Assembly (NCBI GenBank): GCA_963767285.1
Contig: CAVYDJ010000001.1
Span: 124,001-188,000 of the forward strand
Length of the DNA: 64,000 nucleotides
Origin: WHSW01 sp963767285
GTDB taxonomy: Bacteria; Actinomycetota; Thermoleophilia; Solirubrobacterales; 70-9
Direction: 5' to 3'
Below are positions 40,521 through 49,034 of the stretch, one piece after another. Made by a program: the position numbers and the translations under genes. The notes below the pieces were generated by a model. It was given only the letters and a program-made list of their open reading frames with translations, had not been told where the DNA came from and ran no database searches. Position 1 is the stretch's first letter. The number at the start of each line of letters is the position of its first letter.

Positions 40521-40964
40521 CGGCGCCGGGAGCGACAACCTCGATGGCGGCGCGGGCACGAACGCGGCCGACTTCTCCGACAACCCCGGCGGCGTCGGGA
40601 TCCAGGCCGACCTCGCGACCGGCCAGGTGCTCAACGCCTCGACCGACACGCTGGCGTCGGTCCAGAACATCATCGGGACGTCGTTCGCCGACGTGCTGAC
40701 CGGCGACGGTTCCGCCAACACCCTGGTCGGCGGTGCCGGCGCCGACACGATCACCGGCGCCGGCGGCTCGGACTCGCTGCAGGGCGACGCGGGCAACGAC
40801 ACCCACAACTCCCAGGACGGCGGGACCGCCGACACCAACGACTGCGGCGCCGACACGGACACGGCAACGCGGACGTCCAAGACACGACGACGAACTGCGA
40901 GACCGTCGCCAACCCGGTCGCCGGCGAGCCGGGCGGGCCGGACCTGCCGGTGGATCCCGGCACC

Positions 40965-41021
40965 GGCGGAGGCGGCGGAGGCGGCGGAGGCGGCGGAGGC
41001 GGCGGCGGAGGGGGCGGCGGC
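40965..41021 (+). repeat. GGC/GGA microsatellite encoding polyglycine
   Basis: Tandem GGCGGA-type triplets encode about 19 glycines linking the repeat region to the C-terminal beta domain. Such a tract is prone to length change and to sequencing error. Confidence 0.85.
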
Positions 41022-41426
41022 ACGACGCCGACCCTGCCGGCCGACACGAAGGCGCCGGAGGTCGAGCTCTCCGGGGACAAGAAGCAGAACAACAAGAAGC
41101 AGGTCAAGGTCGAGGTGACCTGCGACGAGGCGTGCACGGTGGACGCGGCCGGGACGATCAAGGTCCCCGAGGAGAAGAACGGCAGGGCAAGCGGCGCTCG
41201 CGAAGTCGAAGAAGTTCGACCTCAAGACGGCGACCGCGACCCTCGTCGCCGGCCAGACGCAGACCCTGAAGCTGAAGTTCTCCAGCAAGGCGAAGAAGCG
41301 GGTCAAGAAGGTGATCAAGGAGAAGAAGTCGACCGCCAAGGTCACCGTCACCGGCACCGATGCCGCGGGCAACGCGACGATCACGAGCCCGAAGCTGAAG
41401 ATCAAGGTCAAGAAGTAGGCAACCGG

Positions 41427-42171
41427 ATGCTCCGCCCCATCGCGACCACGGTCGTCGCTGCGCTCGCGTTGTCGGCATGCGGCGGCGCGACGACGAGGTC
41501 TCCGGGTTCGATGCCGATGCCGATCGGATCTGCAGCGACGCCGCGCGGGCCGAGCTCGAGGCGTTCGCGTCGAATGTCGCCGACGGTACCGTGGCGCTGG
41601 GTTACTGGAGGGGGTCCGGGACGCCTGCCAGACCGCCGTCGGGGGATTGGGGGCGCTCGAGCCGCCCGCGGCCGCGGCCGACGCGTACGCGGAGTTGATT
41701 GCCGCGACGCAGGCGTCGGTCGAGCTCGTCGACCAGGCGATCGAGGCCTCCGAGGATGGCGACAGCGACGCGCTTGACGCCGCCCGCCGCGAATCGCGGG
41801 AGGTACGCGCGAAGGCCAACGAAGCGGCCGAGCGGGCTGGGCTCGTCGCCTGCGCGGGGACCCTCTCCGACGGCGATCTGGAGGAGATCACCGAGACCCT
41901 CGAACTGACCGTCGACGGGGCCGACGCGCAGGAGCTCTGTGCCGAGCGGGTGACGCAGGCGTTCCTCGAGCTGCGCTTCGCAGGCGAGCGGAGCCGCTGC
42001 CTAGCACAGCAGTCGGACGCGGCCGGGGGATCGGTCGAGATCGAGGAGCTCTTCGGCGTCGACGCGATCTACGCCAACGGGATCGTCGTCCTCGACGGCG
42101 AGCGGTTCGAGGTCTCGCTCGCGTTCGAGGACGGAGTCTGGAAGCTCAACTCCGTCGGTGCCGCAGCGTGA
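41427..42171 (+). pseudogene. lipoprotein related to the 7-9 kb array, two frame breaks
   Basis: ATG 41427, eight bases after the RTX-like gene. The signal peptide and lipobox LALSAC are in one frame. FDADADRICSDAARAELEAFA, the same ADxIC motif as in the array, is in a second frame from about 41475; VRDACQTAVGGLGALEPP onward is in a third from about 41615. The last frame runs to 42171, adding RAGLVACAGT and a C-terminal domain (DAIYANGIVVLDGERFEVSLAFEDGVWKLNSVG) that looks like a small SnoaL/DUF4878-type fold absent from the array members. About 247 aa if repaired. Function unknown. Confidence 0.6.
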
Positions 42172-42274
42172 GCCTCTAGAGCTTTACCCAGGCTCCGGGA
42201 CACCACGCCCTTGGTCAAGAAGAAGTAGCGCGGCCGAGCTCGCCGCGTAATACGATCGCGCCGGGGTTAGTGGG

Positions 42275-43618
42275 ATGAGACTGCGTGGAAGAACGTGGGC
42301 GCTCGCCGTCGTGGCGCTGATGGTGGCGTGCGCGGCCCCGGCCGTCGCGAGCGCGGCCGAGGAGGTCGCCGACCCGGTCGTCAGCGGCCCGGTCGAGGGC
42401 GGAAGCCACGGCTACCCCTGGAACCACAGCCTCTTCGCGCTTCAGGGCAAGCGGTTCGACTACACCGAGAGCGAGTACTTCTTCGGCGGCACGGCCACCG
42501 ACCTCGCCGGCGGCGCCACCGCGCCCTACCGCAGCCGGATGCTCGTCCGGCTGCCTCGCGAGCGCGCTGACTTCTCGGGGACCGTGCTGGTCGAGTGGCT
42601 CAACGTCACCGGCCAGTCGGACCTGGAGACGGCCTGGCCGGTCGAGGCGAAGTGGCTCATGCGCCACGGGGTCGGCTATGTCGGCGTGTCCGCGCAGTTC
42701 GCGGGGACCTGCTGCGGGCCGACGACCCTGTTCGGCTGGGATCCGCAGCGGTACGGCTCCCTCTCCGTCCCGCCGGGCGACCTGTTCTCGCACGACATCT
42801 TCTCGCAGGCGATTCGGGCGCTGCGCGCGCCGCAGGGGGATGTCGACCCGCTGGGGGGCTTCGGGCTCGACCACGTGATCGTCACCGGTGCCTCGCAATC
42901 GGCGCTGTACCTCACCAACTTCATCAACGGCGGCTACACCCGCGGCCAGGTCGACCTCTTCGTCATCACCCGCGGCGGCGGGCCGTTCGACGACTTCTCG
43001 ACCCCGATCTTCCACCTCAACGAGGAGAACGCGCCCGCCGAGCAGCCCGACAGCGACCGCTACGTCGCCTGGGAGGAGGCCGGCACCGCGCACGCGCCGC
43101 TCGCCTGGTGGGGCTACATCACCCGCGAGCAGGACCGCGACCTCGGCTCGCCGAACGCCGCGACGGCTCTCAACACGGCCTGCACGATCAACCGCGGGTC
43201 GGTGGACTTCAGCACCCGGGCGATGAGCTACTGGACGATGCGGTACCTCGACGACGGAACGCTGCCGCCTTCGGCCCCGCGGATCGAGCGCGACGCGTCC
43301 GGCAACATCGTCCGCGACGAGGACGGCCTCGCCGAGGGTGGCCTGCGCCACCCCTTCGTCGAGGTCCCGGTCTCCTACAACAGCTCCGACGGCTGCCCGC
43401 TCTACGGCTCGTATGCGGGCTGGAGCTCGGAGAAGATCACCGGCCTCTATCCGACGCACGGGGACTACGTGGCGAAGCTCCGAAAGTGGACGAAGCACGA
43501 GGTCTCGCACGGCTGGATGATTCCCGGCGACCGCCGGAGGGTTCTGAACCGCGCGCGGCGGTTCACCGAGCCGTGGACGTCGGACTGTGATCCGTGCGAG
43601 GCCCCGACGGGCCTGTAG
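42275..43618 (+). CDS. secreted alpha/beta-hydrolase domain protein, 447 aa
   Basis: Signal peptide at residues 1-28 (RTWALAVVALMVACAAPAVASA), so exported. The body matches the alpha/beta hydrolase family often annotated PF20091: MLVRLPRERADFSGTVLVEWLNVTGQSD, GYVGVSAQFAGTCC, and a nucleophile elbow GASQSA (VTGASQSALYLTNFING). A His near the C-terminus (KHEVSHGWMIPGD) could complete the triad. Several cysteines (TCC, NTAC, DGC, CDPC) suggest disulfides outside the cell. TACGAT at 42251-42256 gives a short leader. Ester substrate unknown. Confidence 0.82.
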   Translation: MRLRGRTWALAVVALMVACAAPAVASAAEEVADPVVSGPVEGGSHGYPWNHSLFALQGKRFDYTESEYFFGGTATDLAGGATAPYRSRMLVRLPRERADFSGTVLVEWLNVTGQSDLETAWPVEAKWLMRHGVGYVGVSAQFAGTCCGPTTLFGWDPQRYGSLSVPPGDLFSHDIFSQAIRALRAPQGDVDPLGGFGLDHVIVTGASQSALYLTNFINGGYTRGQVDLFVITRGGGPFDDFSTPIFHLNEENAPAEQPDSDRYVAWEEAGTAHAPLAWWGYITREQDRDLGSPNAATALNTACTINRGSVDFSTRAMSYWTMRYLDDGTLPPSAPRIERDASGNIVRDEDGLAEGGLRHPFVEVPVSYNSSDGCPLYGSYAGWSSEKITGLYPTHGDYVAKLRKWTKHEVSHGWMIPGDRRRVLNRARRFTEPWTSDCDPCEAPTGL

Positions 43619-43664
43619 ACGCCCGCGCCGGTATCGAGCGCCGGCACCCGTAGGGAATCGGTCC

Positions 43665-44086
43665 ATGAACGACGCGTCGCGCCCGCTGGCGATGTCCCTC
43701 GACGGCCGGCGTTTCTCCTACGAGGTCTCGGTGGACGCCCTGGACGTCGGGGTCGGCCGCCACGTGGTCCTCGACTTCGTCGGCCTCGGCCGGCTCCGCT
43801 CCGACGCCGACGCCGCCGCGGCGGCGCGCTACGCCGCTGTCCCCGGTGCAGTCGACGTCCGCCGCGCAACGAGCGCGGGAGGCAATCGCCTGCACGTGCG
43901 CTTCCGGGACTTCGATGCCGACGAGCGCGCCGCGGTGCTCCACCTCGACCCGATCGCCGACCCCAGGGGGAGTCGGTGGTGGCGGGCAAGATCGTCCCCA
44001 GCCCGACCCTCGGCAGATTCGGCCCGCGTTGGACCGAGGAGGGCGGCTCGGACGTCCCCTCGGCATGGGCCGCCCCGCGGGGCTGA
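43665..44086 (+). pseudogene. hypothetical protein, about 140 aa, one frame break
   Basis: ATG 43665. The first 100 residues (MNDASRPLAMSLDGRRFSYEVSVDALDVGVGRHVVL...) read in one frame. At the G-run near 43969 the frame must shift by one base to give GESVVAGKIVPSPTLGRFGPRWTEEGG and a stop at 44086, three bases before the convergent glycosylase. A homopolymer error is the simplest explanation. No family recognised; no signal peptide. Confidence 0.55.
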
Positions 44087-44089
44087 CCG

Positions 44090-44983
44090 CTACTTCAGCA
44101 GCCGCGAGAGCCGCCGGTCCTTGAGCACCTTGCCGCCCGTCTGGCACTCGGGGCAGTAGTTCGTCTGGTGCTCGGCGAAGTAGACGGCCTCGATCGTCGT
44201 CTCGCAGCGCGGACACGGCTCGCCCTCGCGGCGGTGGACCCGCAGCGGCATCGGCAGCTTGTCAGGGACCGTTTCGCCGACCACCTCCTCGTAGTGGTCG
44301 ATCGCGTCCCCGAGCACGTGCAGCGCGGCATGAAGGGCCTCGACGTCGTCGCCGTCGAGGTCCGCGCCCTTGCGAAACGGGGCGAGCTTCGCCTCCCAGA
44401 GGACCTCGTCCACCCACGACCGGCCGATTCCGGCGATCGCGCGCTGGTCGCGGAGCAGTGGATGAAGCTGGCGCGGCTCGTCCACCGCCTTCGCGAGCGC
44501 CTCCAGTGGCGGCGCCGGCCAGGCCTCCGGGCCGAGCGTCGCGACCATCTCGTCGGTCTCGACCCCGCCCGGCCGATGTAGCTTCGTCCAGGCACGCTGC
44601 TTGGAGCCGAACTCGCGCAGGCGGAGCTCCCGCCCGTCGGCGAGCCGGATCAGCACGCGCGAGGCGCGGTCCTTGAGCGAGGCGCGCTTGTCGAACACCT
44701 GCAGCCGCCCGGCGCTCATGAGATGGACCAGGAGAAAAAGCTCCTCGGATGCTCCGCTTCGCGTCCGCTCCGACGAGGTTGGCGGCAGACCGGAGAAGCG
44801 GACGATCGGCATCTTCCCCACCCGGCCGGTGCCCGAGATCTTCATTCCCTCCAGCGCCGAGAGCGGCGGATCGAGTGTCTTCACCGCCACCATCCCCGGC
44901 GCCAGGGTCGACTCGACCTCGGCTCCTGCGAGGGCTTCGCCCAGGCGGCGCGCGGTGATCTCGACTTCCGGCAATTCCGGCAT
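44090..44983 (-). CDS. Fpg/Nei-family DNA glycosylase
   Basis: 297 aa. It starts MPELPEVEITARRLGE, with catalytic Pro2 and Glu3. The lysine region reads GRVGKMPIVRF, the H2TH region GIGRSWVDEVLWEAKLAPF, and the C-terminal zinc finger CPRC...CPEC (Cys-X2-Cys-X16-Cys-X2-Cys). Such enzymes excise oxidised bases and nick DNA by beta/delta elimination. The arginine five residues before the third Cys, which contacts the lesion strand in typical Fpg, is His here (FAEHQTNYC). Substrate preference (8-oxoG or oxidised pyrimidine) is therefore uncertain. Divergent from nadA. Confidence 0.87.
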   Translation of the reverse strand: MPELPEVEITARRLGEALAGAEVESTLAPGMVAVKTLDPPLSALEGMKISGTGRVGKMPIVRFSGLPPTSSERTRSGASEELFLLVHLMSAGRLQVFDKRASLKDRASRVLIRLADGRELRLREFGSKQRAWTKLHRPGGVETDEMVATLGPEAWPAPPLEALAKAVDEPRQLHPLLRDQRAIAGIGRSWVDEVLWEAKLAPFRKGADLDGDDVEALHAALHVLGDAIDHYEEVVGETVPDKLPMPLRVHRREGEPCPRCETTIEAVYFAEHQTNYCPECQTGGKVLKDRRLSRLLK

Positions 44984-44993
44984 TCCCTCAGTA

Positions 44994-45043
44994 AACTGTG
45001 CCGCAGTTCATTCGCCCGGTTTGAGGTTGGTCAGCGGACCAAC
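44994..45043. promoter_or_regulatory. two palindromes between the glycosylase gene and nadA
   Basis: AACTG-TGCCG-CAGTT (44994-45008) and GTTGGTC-AGCG-GACCAAC (45026-45043) lie in the 95-base divergent region. Either could be an operator, for example for an NAD-responsive repressor in front of nadA; no regulator is encoded nearby. Confidence 0.4.
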
Positions 45044-45078
45044 ACGGGCCGGCGAACATACGAAGGAAGCAGGCCAGC

Positions 45079-46110
45079 ATGCAACAGCTGCCCACACTTC
45101 AACCGAACCCGACAGCCGACCTCACGCCGGAGGAGATCGATCGCATGTCCGCCGAGGTGCGGGCGCTCGCGGCCGAGCGCAACGCCGTCATCCTCGCGCA
45201 CAACTACCAGGTGCCGGAGATCCAGGACGTCGCCGACGTCATGGGCGACTCGCTTGGCCTCTCGCGCCAGGCCGCATCGACCGACGCCGACGTGATCGTC
45301 TTCTGCGGCGTCCACTTCATGGCCGAGACGGCGTCGATCCTCTCGCCCGAAAAGACCGTCTTGATCCCCGACCCCGACGCCGGCTGCTCGCTCTCCGACT
45401 CGATCAACGCGGACCAGTTGCGCGCCTGGAAGGCCGAACACCCTGGTGCGATCGTGGTCATGTACGTCAACACCTCCGCCCAGGTCAAGGCCGAGACCGA
45501 CTACTGCTGCACCTCCTCGAACGCGGTCAAGGTCGTCGAGCACATCTGGGCCGAGCACGGGCCCGAGACCGAGATCCTGTTCGGCCCCGACATGTGGCTG
45601 GGGTCGTTCGTCGCCCGCGAGACCGGGCTCGTCGACGACCCGGAGCGCTACGCGCGATTTCACGTCTGGGACGGCGAGTGTCACGTCCACGCCGGGATCC
45701 GCCCCGACGACATCACCCGGACCCGCGCCGAGCATCCCGGCGCCGAGTTCCTCATCCACCCCGAGTGCGGCTGCTCGACCCAGGCGCTCGAGTACGTCGC
45801 CTCCGGCGACATCTCGGCCGAGGGCGTGCACATGCTCTCGACCTCGGGGATGCTCGAGCACGTCGAGAAGCACCCCGACGGCGAGTTCATCGTCGCGACC
45901 GAGAACGGGATGCTCTATCCGCTCCAGCAGGCGGCGCCGGAGGCGAACCTGATCGAGGCCAACCGGATGGCCTTCTGCAAGTACATGAAGATGATCACGC
46001 TGCCGAAGCTGCGCGACTCGCTGCGCGAGATGAAGTTCGAGGTCAAGGTCCCGGCCGAGATCGCCGCGCGCGCGAAGGTCCCGATCGAGCGGATGGTTTC
46101 AATAGGCTGA
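45079..46110 (+). CDS. nadA: quinolinate synthase
   Basis: 343 aa [4Fe-4S] enzyme that condenses iminoaspartate with dihydroxyacetone phosphate to quinolinate. Start behind GAAGGAAG. Family marks are VILAHNYQVPEIQDVADVMGDS, the first cluster Cys in FCGVHFMAETA, the second in HPECGCS, and the third in NRMAFCKYMKMI. STSGML contributes to the active site. nadC is at 30467. Its last codons contain TAGGCT, which probably serves as the -10 box of the following Mau-like operon. Confidence 0.96.
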   Translation: MQQLPTLQPNPTADLTPEEIDRMSAEVRALAAERNAVILAHNYQVPEIQDVADVMGDSLGLSRQAASTDADVIVFCGVHFMAETASILSPEKTVLIPDPDAGCSLSDSINADQLRAWKAEHPGAIVVMYVNTSAQVKAETDYCCTSSNAVKVVEHIWAEHGPETEILFGPDMWLGSFVARETGLVDDPERYARFHVWDGECHVHAGIRPDDITRTRAEHPGAEFLIHPECGCSTQALEYVASGDISAEGVHMLSTSGMLEHVEKHPDGEFIVATENGMLYPLQQAAPEANLIEANRMAFCKYMKMITLPKLRDSLREMKFEVKVPAEIAARAKVPIERMVSIG

Positions 46111-46114
46111 CCGC

Positions 46115-47018
46115 GTGCTCGAGGTCGTAGCGCGACTGGTACTGGGCGGCGTGCTGGCAGGGGCGAGCATCGCGAAGCTCGCGAGCCCTGCTTCGAGCCG
46201 TGCCGCCCTGTCGACGTTCGGGATCGACGGCCGCCGGGCTCAAGGGGTCGCCTGGGTTCTGCTGATCTGCGCCGAGCTCGGGCTCGCGGCGGGGGTGATC
46301 GCCGGCTCGGCGACCGCCGCCTACCTGGCGGCGGCGCTGATGGCGACCTTCGCCGCGACGATGGTCGGTGCGATCCTGCGCGGCCGCGCGGGCGCCCCGT
46401 GCGCCTGCTTCGGCGCCCGCTCGACCGTCGGCTGGCCGTCGGTTGCGCGCAACGCGGCGCTCGCGCGTCGCGTTCGCGGCGCTGCCGGCGCTCCCCGAGC
46501 GCGGCCTCTCGACCGACGAGTGGCTCGGCCTGGGCCTCGCGGCCGCCCTGCTCGCCTGCGCCGCGCTCGGCGTCGCCGTGCTGGCGCTCGCTCGCGAGGT
46601 CGGTCTGCTGCGGTTGCGGCTCGGGCCGGGTAGCGCGCTGGAGCTGCCCGAGGAAGGGCCGCCGGTCTTCGCGCGCATCGACCTGATCTCACGCTTCCGC
46701 CTCGATCCCGAGGCGAGCCTGGCGCTGGCCGTGTTCGTCTCCGAGGGCTGTCACGTCTGTCGCTCGCTCGAGCCCTCGCTGCGCGTCCTCGAGCGCGACC
46801 CGCTGGTTGCCGTCGAGACCTTCGAGGAGGAGGCGGACGCGGGGGCCTGGAGCGAGCTCGAGATCCCGGGTAGCCCGTTCGCGATCGCTCTCGATCGCGA
46901 GGGGAGGGTCCTTTCGAAGGGGACCTTCAACAACCTCGCTCAGCTGGAGAGCGTGCTGGCGACGGCCGAGCGGCGCCGCGAGGAGCGCCGCATCGCGGTG
47001 GGGGTGATCGGTGCCTGA
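46115..47018 (+). CDS. MauE-MauD-type fusion (DoxX-like membrane domain plus thioredoxin-like domain), one frame break
   Basis: GTG 46115 lies four bases after nadA, with TAGGCT exactly six bases upstream. The first 120 residues are a MauE/DoxX four-helix membrane domain ending in the typical CACFGARSTVGWPSVARNAALA. After a needed one-base shift near 46465, the frame continues VAFAALPALPERG and a further helix (LGLGLAAALLACAALGVAVLALA). A MauD-like thioredoxin fold with CHVC (FVSEGCHVCRSLEP) and IPGSPFAIALD follows. MauE and MauD supply disulfides to the MADH light chain; the partner here should be the next gene. About 300 aa. Confidence 0.75.
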
Positions 47019-47033
47019 ACCGAAGCGGGCCGG

Positions 47034-47615
47034 GTGACGGACCGGGTCGGCCGGGCGCTGGACTCGCTCGCCGGTGACACCTCGCGGCGCGGCTTCCTGG
47101 CGCGGGTCGGCGGCGCGCTGACGGCCCTGACGGCCGGCGGCGTGGTCGCGAAGGCGATCAAGCCCGGCGAGGCCGAGGCGTTTCACTTCTGCGGTCACAC
47201 CTACACGACCGACTCCTGCGTCCACCCGCTCGGCGCCGCGCTGCCGCGGATCGACCGGCGCGGCTACCCGCTGCGGCCCGCCGACGGCCGGCCGATCGAC
47301 AACCTCGGGCGCCCGGTGAACGAGAAGGGCCAGCCCGTCGACCACGACGGCCATGTCCTTCGCGACCCCGACGGACGCCCGCTGCCGCCGGCGCCGCGAA
47401 CCAAGCTCTGCGATCGCACCGCGGCCGAGTACGGGTTCAAGCCCTACCTGGACGGCAGCTGGTACCGGTGCTGCGACGGGAACGTCCGGCGGCTGCTCGA
47501 CTGCTGCGGCTACGTCGACAAGCGCATCAACGGCGACGACGCGCTGCACGGCTACTGCTACGGCGGCCGCAAGGTGTTCTGCGTCCACTACTACGACACG
47601 AAGGTGCCGTGCTGA
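47034..47615 (+). CDS. MauA-like Cys-rich Tat-exported protein
   Basis: 193 aa. Twin-arginine signal SRRGFLARVG (R18, R19) and hydrophobic stretch to about residue 49. The mature part has ten cysteines (53, 62, 126, 146, 147, 157, 158, 175, 183, 193). GSWYRCC and LLDCCGY align well with the MADH light chain around cofactor Trp57 and its DCCGY. The second cofactor Trp is replaced: GYCYGG (Y174) stands where IWCFG is expected, and W143 is the only Trp. An insert at residues 70-120 carries DGRP-type turns. It likely folds with MauED help outside the membrane; role unknown. Confidence 0.72.
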   Translation: MTDRVGRALDSLAGDTSRRGFLARVGGALTALTAGGVVAKAIKPGEAEAFHFCGHTYTTDSCVHPLGAALPRIDRRGYPLRPADGRPIDNLGRPVNEKGQPVDHDGHVLRDPDGRPLPPAPRTKLCDRTAAEYGFKPYLDGSWYRCCDGNVRRLLDCCGYVDKRINGDDALHGYCYGGRKVFCVHYYDTKVPC

Positions 47616-49034
47616 TGGACGCGCTCGGGATCACCCTCGCGATCGCGGCGCTGCTGGCCGGGCTGACCGGCACCTGGTCGCCGTGCGGCTTCTCGATGAT
47701 CGAGACGATCGGACCGGCCGGCCATGACGGCGGCCGGGCGACGACGCTCTCCGCCTGCATCGCGTTCACGCTCGGCGCGCTGGTCGGCGGGGTGGTGACC
47801 TTCGGCCTCCTCGCGCTCGCCGGAGGGCTGCTCCAGGGGACCGATCACGGCGCTGCGTACGTCGCGGCCGCCGCGATCGCGGTGGTCGGCGCGGCGCTCG
47901 AGCTGCGCGGGGTGCCGATCCTGCCCCAGCTGCGCCGCCAGCTGCCCGAGCACTGGCGCCGGGTGATGCCGATGCCGGTCGCGGCGGGCCTCTACGGGAT
48001 CCTGCTCGGGCTCGGGTTCACCACCTTCGTCCTCACCTTCGGCGTCTTCGCCCTCGCTGCGATCGTCTTCGCGGTCGGGGAGCCGGCGATCGGGATCGCG
48101 GTCGGGCTCGCGTTCGGCATCGGGCGGGCGCTGCCGATCGCGCTGATCGCACCGGTCGCCGGCCGCGAGGCGGGGATCTCGATCACCGAGGCGATGGCCG
48201 AGCGCCCCGCGATCTATCGCGGCTTCCGGTTCGGCGACGGCCTCGCCCTGCTGGCCGCGGCGGCGGCGCTGATCGTCGCCGTTCCGGCGGGGGCCGCCCA
48301 CACCGAGTCCAAGCCGGCGGCGGATCCGTCGGTCGGCGGCGACGCCATCGTCTTCCAGCGCGGCGACGGGCGCGGGTACGTGCGCCGGGGCAGCCACACG
48401 ACCCGGCTGCCGGGCCACGACCCGGCGCTGGGCGGCGGCCGGATCGCTGTGATCGCCAAGGGCCGGATCAACATCCTCTCGGCCCAGGACCTGCACCGCG
48501 TCGGCAGCGTCCCCGCGGCCGGGGCCGACGCCGTTGCGATCTCCGGCAGCTGGGTGATCTGGCGGGTGCATCACGGCGGCCGGGACTCGATGCGCGCGCG
48601 CAAGGTGACGAACCCCGCGTCACCGGGCCCGCAGCGCTCGCTCGGCCGCGCGGGCAGCGAGTCGCAGCTCGGCCGGCCGGCCCTGGACGGCAACCGGCTC
48701 GTCTACGCCCGCGCCCAGCCGGAGCAGAACGCGATCGTCAAGCGCGTCCTCGGGGGTGGGCAGCGAAAGCACGCCAAGTCGACCCCGCTGCGCTCCCGCG
48801 TCGTCGGCCTCTCGAGCCCCTCGCTGCAGGGCGACACGCTGCTGTACGTGCGCAGCACGCCGCGCGGCGACCGGCTGAAGATCAAGGCGCTCGGCGCCCG
48901 GGGCTCCGGCCGCACGATCTTCCGGCGGCCCACCGGCACGATGTGGTCGACGGCCCTGGCTCGAGAAGCGCGCCTACGTCACGCTGATCGCCGGCACCCG
49001 CCCGCGCCAGAAGATCGTCTCCGTCGCGCGGTAG
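47615..49034 (+). CDS. MauF/CcdA-like membrane protein fused to propeller-like domain, one frame break
   Basis: ATG overlaps the MauA-like stop (TGATG). Residues 1-225 form about six membrane helices with TWSPCGFSMIETIGPAG in the first, like the SPCG motif of DsbD/CcdA/MauF electron carriers. Residues about 230-470 are exterior, with repeated strands (GGRIAVIAKGRINILSAQDL, ISGSWVIWRVHHGG, LDGNRLVYARAQP, LQGDTLLYVRSTPRGDRL) resembling beta-propeller blades. Near 48955 a one-base shift restores WLEKRAYVTLIAGTRPRQKIVSVAR and a stop at 49034, directly abutting the convergent ABC permease stop. Confidence 0.72.

Larger units (their letters stand above)
35592..41418 (+). pseudogene. large RTX-like (Ca2+-binding hemolysin-type) repeat protein, frame broken many times
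   Basis: Readable as one secreted protein of roughly 1,900 aa. A probable signal peptide starts near GTG 35592 (RAAIATLAAG...ALA). Glycine/Asp-rich nonapeptides such as GGSGADSLVGAGGADTL follow (about 35.9-37.3 kb), then about 13 longer repeats (37.27-40.52 kb), more RTX units (TLVGGAGADTITGAGGSDSL), a polyglycine linker, and a basic beta domain ending DAAGNATITSPKLKIKVKK at 41418. The longest unbroken frame is 38177-39361. More than 20 frame changes, mostly single inserted bases, separate the pieces. Such proteins bind Ca2+ outside the cell and often form surface layers or adhesins. Confidence 0.7.

Noticed and set aside
40965..41021. A regular GGA/GGC array as a possible CRISPR or regulatory repeat
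   Set aside because: It is an in-frame polyglycine-coding microsatellite with no spacers.
47034..49034. A complete methylamine dehydrogenase operon
   Set aside because: No mauG and no separate mauB gene, and the second cofactor Trp is missing. Only the maturation-like part and a light-chain-like protein are present.
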